64,000 bases of DNA from Paraburkholderia domus (GCF_905220705.1 NZ_CAJNAT010000008.1:186001-250000), one strand, 5' to 3'; positions 34,800-43,646 are shown, counted from the first letter of the stretch. Notes: generated by a model not told the origin, from the letters alone. Numbers and translations are program-made.

Positions 34800-35606
34800 T
34801 CAGAAAGCGGGAATGATCGCGCCTTTAAACTGCGTGTCGATGTACTTGCGCACTTCATCCGATTCATAAGCCGCGACCAGCTTCTTGACCCACGGCTTGT
34901 CGCGATCCTGCGCACGCACGGCGATCAGATTCGCGTACGGACCTTTGAGGTCTTCGATCGCGATCGCGTCTTTGGTCGGCTGCAAGCCGGCCTTCACCGC
35001 GTAGTCCGTGTTGATCGACGCCGCGTCGAGGTCGCCGAGCGCGCGCGGCAATTGCGCGGCGTCGAGTTCGACCAGCTTGATCTTCTTCGGGTTCTCGGCG
35101 ACGTCGAGCGGCGTGGCGTTGACGCCGTTCGTGCCGACGCCCGGCTTCAGCTTGATCACACCGGCCTTCTGCAACAGCAGCAGCGCGCGGTTGCCGTTCG
35201 ACGGATCGTTCTGGATGCCGACCTTCGCGCCTTCCGGCAAGTCCTTGAGCGACTTGAACTTCTTCGAATAGAAGCCCATTGGCGACACGTAGGTCAGGCC
35301 GACGTTGACGATCTTGTAGCCGCGCTGCCTGATCTGGCTGTCGAGAAACGGCTGGTGCTGGAAACCGTTGGCATCGAGGTCGCCGGCATCGAGCGCCGCG
35401 TTCGGCTGCACGTAGTCGTTGAATTCGATGACCTTCACATTCAGTCCTTCGCGCGCCGCAACCTTGGTCACGACCGACCAGATCTGCGCGTCCGGACCGC
35501 TCATCGTGCCGATCTTGAGTTGTTTGTCGTCAGCATGCGCAAACGTTGCCGTCAGCGAAACGGCGGCGATAGCGAGCAGATTCTGGATGATTTTCCGGCG
35601 GTGCAT
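34800..35606 (-). CDS. metQ: D-methionine-type ABC binding protein MetQ, orphan
   Basis: A 268-residue NlpA/MetQ-family binding protein. The signal peptide ends AATFAHAD near residue 25 without a lipobox, so it is soluble rather than lipidated. LKIGTMSGPDAQIWSVV, GLNVKVIEFNDYVQPNAALDAGDLDANGFQHQPFLD and GLTYVSPMGFYSKKFKSLKDLPEGAKVGIQNDPSN are strongly conserved MetQ features. No metN or metI gene is adjacent, so it either serves a permease encoded elsewhere or another role. ATG at 35606 is preceded by GAGGGGAAA. Confidence 0.9.
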   Translation of the reverse strand: MHRRKIIQNLLAIAAVSLTATFAHADDKQLKIGTMSGPDAQIWSVVTKVAAREGLNVKVIEFNDYVQPNAALDAGDLDANGFQHQPFLDSQIRQRGYKIVNVGLTYVSPMGFYSKKFKSLKDLPEGAKVGIQNDPSNGNRALLLLQKAGVIKLKPGVGTNGVNATPLDVAENPKKIKLVELDAAQLPRALGDLDAASINTDYAVKAGLQPTKDAIAIEDLKGPYANLIAVRAQDRDKPWVKKLVAAYESDEVRKYIDTQFKGAIIPAF

Positions 35607-35905
35607 GCGTTTCCCCTCGAGCAGCTTTGATTGATAGGCGCGGATCGTCGCATGCAGCCGATGCACCCGAAAACCAATCGTTTTTCACACGCTTATATGC
35701 ACGTTCTGGAAAAAGCTTATGAGGAGCGTGCCTTGCGTGAGTTCAGCCAGCAAAGCTATGTGAGTGTCGCGCCGGCGCTACAGATTACGAAAATAAGCAA
35801 AGCTGTCACATACCTTACTCTGCGTTCCCTTAAATTTCGGGCCATCGCACGACCCTGCCAAAGAGCACGGCTTCGCGATCGCTTAATTTTTAATCGGAGA
35901 AAGTC

Positions 35906-37084
35906 TTGAACAAGAAAGTATTGACCGCCGCTACTCTCGCCGTCTTCGCCAGCGCCGCCCACGCGCAAAGCAGCGTCACGCTGTATGGCCTGATCGATGC
36001 CGGCATCAGCTACGTGAACAACTCGAAGACCGCCACCGGTCACGACAACCTCTTCAAGTACGACGACGGCGTTGCTCAAGGCAGCCGTTGGGGCCTGCGC
36101 GGCACCGAAGACCTCGGTGGCGGCCTGAAGGCACTTTTCGTGTTGGAAAACGGCTTCAACAGCGGTAACGGCACGCTCGGCCAGGGCGGCGCGCTGTTCG
36201 GCCGTCAAGCGTTTGTCGGTCTGTCGCAGAACAACATTGGTTCGCTGACGTTCGGTCGCCAGTATTCGTTTTCGACGGATTATCTGGGCGGCAACTACTC
36301 GACCGGCGGCCAAACCGTCGCGGGTAACTACGCTTATCACATCAACGACGTCGACCAGCTGACCTCGAGCCGCATCAACAACTCGGTCAAGTTCAGCAGC
36401 GCGAATTTCGCGGGCCTGACCTTCGGCGCTATGTACGGCTTCTCGAACACGGCTGGCGGCTTCGCCGGCGTGCCGGGCACCGGCACGACCGCGGCACCGG
36501 TCGCAGGTTCGTCGCGCGCATACAGCTTCGGCCTGAACTACGCAAACGGCCCGTTCGGCGTGGGCGCAGCGTACACGGACATCCGCTACCCGGGTCAGGC
36601 AACGCCGGCTTTCTCGACGTCGCTGGCTAACGTGACGTTCCCGACGGTCGGTACGGGCCAGATCCAGGATCTGCGCACGTTCGGCGTTGGCGGCCGCTAC
36701 GCGATCGGCGCAGCCACGCTGTGGGCGCTGTACACGAACACGCGTCTCGCCCCGATCACGGGCAGCGCGACCACGTTCGCTGCATACGAAGCGGGCGCGA
36801 AGTACGCGTTCACGCCGGCGCTGACGGCTGGTGCAGGCTACACGTACATGCACCTGAGCGATGCCAACACGGGCCACTGGAACCAGGTGGACCTGAGCGT
36901 CGACTACGCGCTGAGCAAGCGTACGGACGTGTACGCACTGGGTATCTACCAGATCGCTGCCGGCCACAACGGTACGCAAAATCTGCAAGCGCAGATCGGT
37001 TCGAGCACGAGCTACTTCAGCACGTCGGGCACGGGTGCGGACAACCAACTGGCATTCCGCGTCGGTATCCGTCACAAGTTCTAA
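35906..37084 (+). CDS. General outer-membrane porin (Burkholderia trimeric type)
   Basis: A 392-residue porin. The signal peptide MNKKVLTAATLAVFASAAHAQ is followed by SSVTLYGLIDAGISYVNNS, the hallmark first strand of Neisseria/Burkholderia porins; RWGLRGTEDLGGGLKALFVLENGF and GALFGRQAFVGLSQNNIGSLTFGRQY are strands and loops typical of the family. The last residue is phenylalanine (VGIRHKF), the outer-membrane sorting signal. It forms a trimeric channel for small solutes. Neighbours on both sides are amino-acid binding proteins; co-location may reflect uptake but it has its own terminator. Confidence 0.94.
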   Translation: MNKKVLTAATLAVFASAAHAQSSVTLYGLIDAGISYVNNSKTATGHDNLFKYDDGVAQGSRWGLRGTEDLGGGLKALFVLENGFNSGNGTLGQGGALFGRQAFVGLSQNNIGSLTFGRQYSFSTDYLGGNYSTGGQTVAGNYAYHINDVDQLTSSRINNSVKFSSANFAGLTFGAMYGFSNTAGGFAGVPGTGTTAAPVAGSSRAYSFGLNYANGPFGVGAAYTDIRYPGQATPAFSTSLANVTFPTVGTGQIQDLRTFGVGGRYAIGAATLWALYTNTRLAPITGSATTFAAYEAGAKYAFTPALTAGAGYTYMHLSDANTGHWNQVDLSVDYALSKRTDVYALGIYQIAAGHNGTQNLQAQIGSSTSYFSTSGTGADNQLAFRVGIRHKF

Positions 37085-37131
37085 GCGAGTCTTTCAGGCA
37101 GGGAGCAAGCGCTCCTTGTCTCAAGGTTCTG

Positions 37132-37157
37132 AAAAACGCCCTGCGGGGCGTTTTTCT
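37132..37157 (+). terminator. Rho-independent terminator of the porin gene
   Basis: A 10-bp stem AAAAACGCCC with GGGCGTTTTT around loop TGCG, followed by a T-rich tail, 48 bases after the porin stop. Confidence 0.9.
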
Positions 37158-37309
37158 TTTGGGGGGACCGGTTTGTCAGGCACCCGCCAATCCTCGGCAA
37201 CATCCCCTTTAGCACCCTCTCCTGGGCCGCACTCGCGGCCTCTGCGCATGCGATCCGGCGTCACCGGAACACGCTCGCCTGATCATATGCAAGCAGGTCC
37301 AAGCGCGAT

Positions 37310-37502
37310 CTTGTATAGACATTAACGCACAGACTTCATCGTTTAAGGTGTATATACCGCTTCGTCGAGCGACGTACATTCGGCCGACAAAATTTGATCA
37401 GCAAGCGCTGAAAACCCATCAAATCCTTACATTTAGCCAATAGCGTACGAGAAAACCCCACTTGCTGCGCAGGATATTGACCGGATATCTTGTATAGACA
37501 AG
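37310..37502. promoter_or_regulatory. Two operator-like copies of CTTGTATAGACA upstream of argT-hisQMP
   Basis: CTTGTATAGACA occurs exactly twice in the leader of argT copy 2, at 37310-37321 and 37489-37500, 179 bases apart. The downstream copy is extended to CTTGTATAGACAAG (37489-37502), a five-base inverted repeat CTTGT-ATAG-ACAAG. This resembles sites bound by HutC-type GntR repressors that control histidine uptake and degradation. Only this transporter operon carries them; argT copy 1 does not. The regulator is not in the window. Confidence 0.55.
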
Positions 37503-37631
37503 TTGCGCTGACCAGCGCGTCATGTACCCTGAATTCGATACATCTAGACAACATAGATAGATCGAAGACCGGACGCTGCGGGGACTCGAACCCCTGCGCC
37601 CGGCGTCACGAAGTCCCTTTCTGGAGATGTC

Positions 37632-38405
37632 ATGAAGAAGCTTGCCCTGTGTATCGCGCTCGCAGCCATCGCAACTGGCGCATACGCAAAAGACTGGTCC
37701 ACCATCCGCTTCGGGGTCGACGCGAGTTATCCGCCGTTCGAATCGAAGGGTACCGACGGCAAACTGACCGGCTTCGACATCGATCTCGGCAACCAGATCT
37801 GCGCGCGTCTGAAGGCCAAGTGCGTGTGGGTCGAAAATGACTTCGACGGCATGATTCCCGCGCTGAAGGCGAAGAAGTTCGACGGCGTGCTGTCGTCGAT
37901 GTCGATGACACCGCAACGCGCCGAACAGGTCGCCTTCTCGTCGAAGCTGTTCAACACGCCGACGCGCCTCATCGCGAAGAAAGGCTCGACCCTGCAGCCC
38001 ACGCCGGAATCGCTGGCGGGCAAGACGATCGGCGTCGAACAGGGCACGATTCAGGAAACCTACGCCAAGACCTATTGGGAGCCGAAGGGCGCCAAGGTCG
38101 TGCCGTACCAGAACCAGGACCAAGTTTACACCGACCTGCTCTCGGGCCGTCTGGACGGCGCCTTGCAGGACGCCGTGCAGGCCGACATCGGCTTCCTGAA
38201 TACGCCGCGCGGCGCGGGCTTCCAGTTCGCAGGCAAGGACATCGTCGACGCGAAGATCCTCGGCAACGGCGCCGGCATCGGCATGCGCAAGGACGACGTG
38301 GACCTGAAGGAGAAGATCGACAAGGCCATCGCCGACATCATCAAGGACGGCACCTACAAAGCCATCGAGAAGAAGTATTTCGTCTTCGACGTCTACGGCA
38401 GCTAA
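37632..38405 (+). CDS. argT: Lysine/arginine/ornithine-type ABC binding protein, copy 2
   Basis: A 257-residue ArgT/HisJ-type binding protein with signal peptide ending GAYAK near residue 20. It matches copy 1 (32433) over almost the full length, for example FGVDASYPPFESKG and VSMSMTPQRAEQ-type motifs, differing mainly by conservative changes in the middle third (KKGSTLQPTPESLAGK). It is the first gene of the argT-hisQ-hisM-hisP operon and would bind arginine, lysine, ornithine or histidine in the periplasm. Candidate operators lie 130-320 bases upstream; GGAGATGTC precedes the ATG. Confidence 0.93.
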   Translation: MKKLALCIALAAIATGAYAKDWSTIRFGVDASYPPFESKGTDGKLTGFDIDLGNQICARLKAKCVWVENDFDGMIPALKAKKFDGVLSSMSMTPQRAEQVAFSSKLFNTPTRLIAKKGSTLQPTPESLAGKTIGVEQGTIQETYAKTYWEPKGAKVVPYQNQDQVYTDLLSGRLDGALQDAVQADIGFLNTPRGAGFQFAGKDIVDAKILGNGAGIGMRKDDVDLKEKIDKAIADIIKDGTYKAIEKKYFVFDVYGS

Positions 38406-38526
38406 GCGGTAGCTGAGCACCTTTCGTCGGTCCACCCGCCGTATGCCATGGTTCAGCGTCACTCGTTGCGCCGGCCCGAATCGCCGGCGCCGAACGGGGA
38501 CGCTGTGCAATCGAGGATAGCAATAC

Positions 38527-39216
38527 ATGTTCTTTCACGGTTTTGGCCCGCTTCTCCTTGCGGGCACATGGGAAACAGTCAAGCTGGCGGTGTTGTCGCT
38601 GGCTGCCTCGTTCCTGCTGGGTCTCGGCGGCGCCGCGGCGAAGTTGTCGCCGAACCGCGCCCTCTCTCACCTCGGCACGCTCTACACGACGCTGATTCGC
38701 TCCGTTCCCGATCTCGTGTTGATGCTGTTGCTGTTCTACGGCATTCAGATCCTGCTCAACAATCTGACTGACGCCCTCGGTTTCGATCAGATCGACATCG
38801 ACCCCTTCGTGGCCGGCGTCATCACACTCGGCTTCATCTACGGCGCGTACTTCACCGAGACGTTCCGGGGCGCCTTTCTCTCCGTTCCGCGCGGACAGCT
38901 CGAAGCAGGCTTCGCGTACGGCATGAGTTCGTGGCGCGTCTTTACCCGCATCATGTTCCCGCAAATGATGCGCTTCGCTCTGCCTGGCATCGGCAACAAC
39001 TGGCAGGTGCTGGTCAAGGCCACCGCGCTGGTCTCGATCATCGGTCTCGCCGACGTGGTCAAGGCGTCGCAGGATGCGGGCAAGAGCACGCTTGAGTTTT
39101 TCTTTTTCACGCTGACGGCAGGCGCGATCTATCTGGTGATCACGACGGTGTCTAACCTTGTGTTGATCTGGCTGGAAAAGCGCTACTCGACAGGTGTCCG
39201 GAGGGCCGCACTGTGA
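38527..39216 (+). CDS. hisQ: Basic amino-acid ABC permease subunit HisQ
   Basis: A 229-residue inner-membrane permease of the HisMQ family. GTWETVKLAVLSLAASFLLG starts the first helix; LGTLYTTLIRSVPDLVLMLLLFYG contains the family's RSxPDL motif; and EAGFAYGMSSWRVFTRIMFPQMMRFALPGIGNNW is the EAA loop that docks the ATPase. Five helices are predicted. It follows argT copy 2 by 121 bases and overlaps hisM by four bases. Confidence 0.94.
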   Translation: MFFHGFGPLLLAGTWETVKLAVLSLAASFLLGLGGAAAKLSPNRALSHLGTLYTTLIRSVPDLVLMLLLFYGIQILLNNLTDALGFDQIDIDPFVAGVITLGFIYGAYFTETFRGAFLSVPRGQLEAGFAYGMSSWRVFTRIMFPQMMRFALPGIGNNWQVLVKATALVSIIGLADVVKASQDAGKSTLEFFFFTLTAGAIYLVITTVSNLVLIWLEKRYSTGVRRAAL

Positions 39217-39926
39217 TCGAACTCGTCAGGCAATACTGGCAGTCCTACCTGTACACCGATGGTTACCGGTACAGCGGCCTTGTCGTCACCTTATGGCTGC
39301 TGGTCGCGTCGATCGGACTGGGTTTCTGCCTCGCCGTCCCGTTGGCGGTGGCCCGCTCGTCGCGCAACCGCTTCATCTCGGGACCGGTCTGGCTCTACAC
39401 GTACGTGTTCCGCGGCACACCGCTCTACGTGCAGTTGCTGCTTTGCTATACGGGGCTCTACAGCCTTCAGTTCGTTCACTCGCACGCCCTGCTCGATACG
39501 TTCTTCCGTAACGCGATGAACTGTACGCTGCTTGCTTTTGCGTTGAACGAATGCGCTTACGCCACAGAGATATTTGCCGGCGCGATCAAGTCGACCGCGT
39601 ATGGCGAAATCGAGGCCGCACAGGCTTACGGGATGTCCCGATTCAAGCTCTACACCCGGATCATCCTGCCATCCGCGTTGCGGCGCGCACTACCCAACTA
39701 CAGCAACGAGGTCATCCTCATGCTGCACGCGACGACGCTCGCTTTCACGGCCACTGTCCCTGACATCCTGAAAGTGACGCGCGACGTGAACTCGGCAACC
39801 TACGCATCCTTCCAGGCATACGGCATTGCCGCCGTGCTATACGCCTGCATCGTATTTGCGCTGGTATGGGCGTTCCGCAGAATGGAAACACGCATGCTGG
39901 CCTATTTGAAGCCGCAAGGGCATTGA
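39213..39926 (+). CDS. hisM: Basic amino-acid ABC permease subunit HisM
   Basis: A 237-residue permease partner of HisQ. It starts with GTG inside the hisQ stop (GTGA overlap). The sequence has YRYSGLVVTLWLLVASIGLG, YVFRGTPLYVQLLLCYTGLY (FRGTPLxVQ is the HisM motif) and the EAA loop EIEAAQAYGMSRFKLYTRIILPSALRRALPNYSNE. Five helices are expected. Together with HisQ it forms the membrane channel for the ArgT-bound amino acids. Confidence 0.94.
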   Translation: MIELVRQYWQSYLYTDGYRYSGLVVTLWLLVASIGLGFCLAVPLAVARSSRNRFISGPVWLYTYVFRGTPLYVQLLLCYTGLYSLQFVHSHALLDTFFRNAMNCTLLAFALNECAYATEIFAGAIKSTAYGEIEAAQAYGMSRFKLYTRIILPSALRRALPNYSNEVILMLHATTLAFTATVPDILKVTRDVNSATYASFQAYGIAAVLYACIVFALVWAFRRMETRMLAYLKPQGH

Positions 39927-39964
39927 ACCTGGCTACCCTCAGCCAAGATGGAGTGTATCGAGAT

Positions 39965-40732
39965 ATGTATAAGCTGATTGTCGACGACCTGCACAAGAAG
40001 TTCGGTGACAACGAGGTTCTGAAGGGCGTGTCGCTCAAGGCGAAAGCCGGCGATGTCATCAGCATCATCGGTTCGAGCGGTTCAGGTAAAAGCACGTTTC
40101 TGCGTTGCATCAATTTTCTTGAGCAACCTTGCTCGGGGCGCATCACCCTCAACGCAGAAGAGATTCAGACCAAGCCTGATAGAAACGGCTCCTTGCGGGT
40201 GAGCGATCACAAGCAGTTGCAGAAGATGCGCACCAGGTTATCGATGGTATTTCAGCACTTCAACCTGTGGGCACACATGACCGTGCTCGAAAACATCGTC
40301 GAAGCGCCCATCAGCGTGTTGGGGTTGAGCCGGGCTGAAGCGGAAACACGGGCTCGCAAGTATCTGACCAAGGTCGGGCTCAACGCCAGCATGGAAGGCA
40401 AGTATCCGGCCCATCTTTCTGGCGGCCAGCAACAGCGGGTAGCCGTTGCGCGAGCGCTGGCAATGGAGCCTGAAGTCATGCTGTTCGACGAACCCACGTC
40501 GGCGCTCGACCCGGAACTGGTCGGCGAGGTTCTGAAGGTGATGCAAGCCCTGGCTGAAGAAGGCCGGACGATGATCGTGGTCACGCACGAGATGGGATTT
40601 GCCCGCAACGTGTCGAATCACGTGGTCTTTCTGCACAAGGGAAAAATCGAAGAAGAAGGCCATCCTCAAGACGTTCTGGTCAACCCGAAAAGCGAGCGGT
40701 TAGGCCAGTTTCTTACCGGCAGCCTCAAATAA
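39965..40732 (+). CDS. hisP: Basic amino-acid ABC transporter ATPase HisP
   Basis: A 255-residue ABC ATPase with Walker A GSSGSGKST, a characteristic insertion LNAEEIQTKPDRNGSLRVSDHKQLQ seen in HisP, Q-loop VFQHFNLWAHMT, signature LSGGQQQRVAVARAL and Walker B VMLFDEPTSALDPEL. It energises HisQM. Start set at 39965 (MYKLIVDDLHKKFG), 38 bases after hisM. A hairpin without T-tract and then a deacylase gene follow, probably on the same transcript. Confidence 0.94.
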   Translation: MYKLIVDDLHKKFGDNEVLKGVSLKAKAGDVISIIGSSGSGKSTFLRCINFLEQPCSGRITLNAEEIQTKPDRNGSLRVSDHKQLQKMRTRLSMVFQHFNLWAHMTVLENIVEAPISVLGLSRAEAETRARKYLTKVGLNASMEGKYPAHLSGGQQQRVAVARALAMEPEVMLFDEPTSALDPELVGEVLKVMQALAEEGRTMIVVTHEMGFARNVSNHVVFLHKGKIEEEGHPQDVLVNPKSERLGQFLTGSLK

Positions 40733-40742
40733 CGTTGCCGCT

Positions 40743-40762
40743 CGGGGCACTGAAGTGCCCCG
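40743..40762 (+). other. Intercistronic hairpin between hisP and the deacylase gene
   Basis: A nine-base perfect stem CGGGGCACT-GA-AGTGCCCCG directly after hisP, with no T-tract. It may stabilise the upstream mRNA or reduce read-through into the deacylase gene, rather than terminate. Confidence 0.6.
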
Positions 40763-40783
40763 GCGATTCCACCGCCTGAATCC

Positions 40784-41899
40784 ATGCAAACCAGAACGCA
40801 TCCGCTCATTTCGCCGACACTCGGCACCGAACGCCACCTGACCAGTTTTCACTATGGTCCGACTGGCGGCCAGAAGATCTACATTCAGTCGTCGCTGCAC
40901 GCCGACGAACTGCCGGGCATGCTCGTCGCCTGGCGTCTGCGCAAGCATCTGGCTGCCCTTGAAGCGGAGGGCAAGCTGCGCGGCGAAGTGGTCCTCGTGC
41001 CGGTTTCGAATCCGATCGGTCTCAATCAACACCTGCTCGGCTCCCATCTCGGCCGCTTTGAAACCCATACGGCGCAAAACTTCAACCGTCACTTTTACGA
41101 TCTGACGGCCTTGGCGATGCCGCGCGTCGAAGGGCGTCTGACGAGCGACATCGACGCAAACCGCGTTGCCGTGCGCGCCGCCATGCGTGAAGCACTCGAC
41201 GAGCAGACACCCGTCACCGAACTCGATTCGCAACGTCTCGCGCTGCAAAAGCTCTCTTACGATGCCGATGTCGTGCTCGATCTGCATTGCGATCTGAATG
41301 CAGTGATGCATCTGTACACTAACCCGGATACCTGGGAAGACGTCGAGCCCCTCGCGCGTTATATCGGCGCCAAAGCATCGCTGTTGACGCTGAACGCGGC
41401 CGGCAATCCATTCGACGAAATTCACAGTTTCTGCTGGTCCAATCTGCGCGCGCGTTACGGCAAGCAGTATCCAATTCCCAATGGTGGCATCTCCGTCACA
41501 GTGGAATTGCGCGGTCAGTGCGACGTTTCATATGAGTTCGCCGAACAGGACGCCCAGGCGATCGTCAACTATCTGAGCTATCGCGGCGTGATCGACGCTG
41601 AAGCAGCACCACTGCCCGCGCTGCTGTTTCCCGCCACACCGTTCGCGGGTTCGGAATCGATCCTGGCGCCGGTGAGCGGCGTGCTCGTTTTCCGCGCGGA
41701 AGCGGGCGCATGGATCGAAGCCGGCCAGCCGGTCGCAGACATCGTCGATCCGCTCACGGATCACGTCACGACGTTGAACGCGACGACCACCGGCGTGCTC
41801 TATGCACGTCTTCTAGTTCGGTTTGCGTCGGCCGGGATGGCGATTGCTCAAGTCGCTGGCGCGACTGCGTTCAGAACGGGTGCCCTGCTTCTGGATTAA
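40784..41899 (+). CDS. Succinylglutamate desuccinylase/aspartoacylase-like M14 enzyme, copy 2
   Basis: A 371-residue paralogue of the protein at 33530, matching it along the entire length. The zinc and active-site residues are all kept: HADE (39-42), NFNRHF (99-104), DLHCD with H168, and VTVELRGQ with E241. The C-terminal barrel domain is also present (ILAPVSGVLVFRAEAGAWIEAG). It follows hisP by 51 bases, so an imported basic amino acid or its N-acyl derivative is a plausible substrate. True AstE of the AST pathway lacks neighbours astCADB here, so succinylglutamate is not certain. Confidence 0.88.
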   Translation: MQTRTHPLISPTLGTERHLTSFHYGPTGGQKIYIQSSLHADELPGMLVAWRLRKHLAALEAEGKLRGEVVLVPVSNPIGLNQHLLGSHLGRFETHTAQNFNRHFYDLTALAMPRVEGRLTSDIDANRVAVRAAMREALDEQTPVTELDSQRLALQKLSYDADVVLDLHCDLNAVMHLYTNPDTWEDVEPLARYIGAKASLLTLNAAGNPFDEIHSFCWSNLRARYGKQYPIPNGGISVTVELRGQCDVSYEFAEQDAQAIVNYLSYRGVIDAEAAPLPALLFPATPFAGSESILAPVSGVLVFRAEAGAWIEAGQPVADIVDPLTDHVTTLNATTTGVLYARLLVRFASAGMAIAQVAGATAFRTGALLLD

Positions 41900-42138
41900 G
41901 TCTGTGGAGCGTCTAACGGCTTGGATGTTTTGTCGTGCCCGGCCCTCGCGCCAATCGGTGCGGGCGTAAGTTGCCGAGAATAAGATAAGCTTGGGCAGTA
42001 AAAAGCGGTAATTGGATACACGGAAGCGACGGCGCGCCAACTCGTCATTCGCCCAATACTGAGCGGCGAGATCGTTGCCGCCAGTCTCCCATTGGGGGAT
42101 CGCATCCTTATCGTCCTACCTTGCCACGGAATCACGAT

Positions 42139-43122
42139 ATGCTCGCGAATGGGATCTCCTATAGCCGATTCGATGTTTCAGGGCTGCCGCCGCAACGGCA
42201 ATTGCTGGCCTATTGGGAGCAGCTCGGCCAGGTTATCGAGGTCGTGCCGTCGCGTGGGCAGGTTCGACAGCCCTTTATCTGCATCAACAACCGCTACGAC
42301 ATCGGCGAATTCCGTATCAGCGACACCTATACCGATCATGTCGTGATCGAACGCACCGTCGCCCGCATTTCACGCGATAGCGCGCGCGGCATCGGTTTTA
42401 CCATCTTCCTCGACGGTGCAACTCATTCGGCAACCACGCTCGCCAGGAAGCGGGAGTACCCTTTGTGTGGGGGCAGCGTACTTGCCACGGACTTTGAACA
42501 ACCCGTACGTTTGCGTCGGCAGGCGTGCCGGTACATCACGCTGGTTGTGCCCTCCAACCTGCTGCAGCACGTGTTCTCTGATCCGGCAGCCATACACGGA
42601 CGCGCGCTCGACCCGAGCAAGCCTGCCACGCGGCTTATCGTCGAGCGGGCCACGACGCTAATCGAAAACTTCCGGTACATGCCGTTCGAGGAGGGTCATC
42701 GCAAGCTCGCCGGCCTCGTTGAACTGATCGCGGCCGCATTCGGCGAAGAGGCTGGTTTGAGTGGCAACAAGCGGGCCGTCGGCCGCGCGCTCATGTTCGA
42801 CTATACGCGACGCTACGTTCGCGCAAACTTACAGGAATACGAACTATCTCCCGATAGTGTAATTGAATCGCTGGGGCTCCCGCGCAGCACGATTTATCGG
42901 CTATTCGAACATGAAGGTGGCCTGGGTGCGTATATCCGTCATCTTCGCTTACGCGCCGCGGCAGACGAACTCGTTCGATTTCCGAGCGTTCCGATCAAGG
43001 ATGTTGGCTATTCAGTCGGCTTCAAAAGTGCATCCGACTTTGCGCGTGCCTTTCGCCGCGCATACGAGATGACACCCCAAGAAATGCGCCTGAACGACCA
43101 CCGATATTTTCACGCTGAATAG
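42139..43122 (+). CDS. AraC-family regulator with AraC-binding-like N-terminal domain
   Basis: A 327-residue regulator. Residues about 1-200 form a ligand-sensing domain of the FeaR/NphR type (FRISDTYTDHVVIERTVARISRDSARGIGF). The C-terminal AraC DNA-binding domain has the two helix-turn-helix elements LSPDSVIESLGLPRSTIYRLFEHEGGLGAYIRHLRLRAA and PIKDVGYSVGFKSASDFARAFRRAYEMTPQEMR. ATG 42139 is preferred over the TTG at 42121. It lies 240 bases after the second deacylase on the same strand and may regulate the amino-acid uptake cluster. Confidence 0.88.
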   Translation: MLANGISYSRFDVSGLPPQRQLLAYWEQLGQVIEVVPSRGQVRQPFICINNRYDIGEFRISDTYTDHVVIERTVARISRDSARGIGFTIFLDGATHSATTLARKREYPLCGGSVLATDFEQPVRLRRQACRYITLVVPSNLLQHVFSDPAAIHGRALDPSKPATRLIVERATTLIENFRYMPFEEGHRKLAGLVELIAAAFGEEAGLSGNKRAVGRALMFDYTRRYVRANLQEYELSPDSVIESLGLPRSTIYRLFEHEGGLGAYIRHLRLRAAADELVRFPSVPIKDVGYSVGFKSASDFARAFRRAYEMTPQEMRLNDHRYFHAE

Positions 43123-43256
43123 CGGTAGCCGGCCGTATCGGCGCCTCTTACTGAGCGGATTCAACCAGTAGGCATCAGCAGGCGCAAAAATCCCGCAACT
43201 TCAGGCATTTGAAGTCTGGTACGCTGCGGCCTTTGCTACCGATTGCACCTGACTCG

Positions 43257-43646
43257 ATGGAAACTCCTTTCAATGATCGCGGCGTGTCGGTCACGCGTAA
43301 CGCACTCTCGTCGGCCGGCCAGGTCTTTCCGCTGCGCGACATCGTCGACGTGCAAGTCGTCACCGTGCCGAAAAACAAAGCGCTGCCGCGTGCGATCTCG
43401 CTGCTTGGACTCGTCGGCGCTATTGTCGGTGGGATATTTCGCTCGCCGGTCGGCATGGTGTGCGGCACGATGCTGGTCGTGGTCGGCTGGCTCACTTGGG
43501 CAACCCAGGACGTCACGCATCGTCTGATGGTGCAGACCGCGAATGGCCTGCGTGAGGCACTCATGAGCACCGATCGCGAATTCGTCGAGCGCGTCGGCGC
43601 GGCCGTGCACGAGGCGAAGGCAGCCGCTGCGGCAACGAAAGCCTGA
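43257..43646 (+). CDS. Small membrane protein, DUF6232-like
   Basis: A 129-residue protein: METPFNDRGVSVTRNALSSAGQVFPLRDIVDVQVV opens a short beta-rich domain, then two closely spaced hydrophobic helices (LLGLVGAIVGGIFRSPVGMVCGTMLVVVGWLTW), then a tail with HRLMVQTANGLREALMSTDREFVERVGAAVHEA. The layout of an N-terminal beta domain, helix hairpin and C-terminal beta-alpha unit matches the DUF6232 group. Function unknown. The start at 43257 aligns with this layout; the frame is open 16 codons further up. Confidence 0.7.
   Translation: METPFNDRGVSVTRNALSSAGQVFPLRDIVDVQVVTVPKNKALPRAISLLGLVGAIVGGIFRSPVGMVCGTMLVVVGWLTWATQDVTHRLMVQTANGLREALMSTDREFVERVGAAVHEAKAAAAATKA

Noticed and set aside
35756..37075. 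Long minus-strand open frame (about 440 codons) opposite the porin
   Set aside because: It is arginine-rich with no recognisable fold; the plus strand encodes a clear porin with signal peptide and C-terminal phenylalanine. High GC creates such shadow frames.
37580..37594. GGGGACTCGAACCCC, similar to a tRNA T-arm on the minus strand
   Set aside because: The acceptor CCA, anticodon and D-arm regions are missing; the rest of a would-be tRNA falls in the argT gene. Most likely a chance hairpin in the leader.
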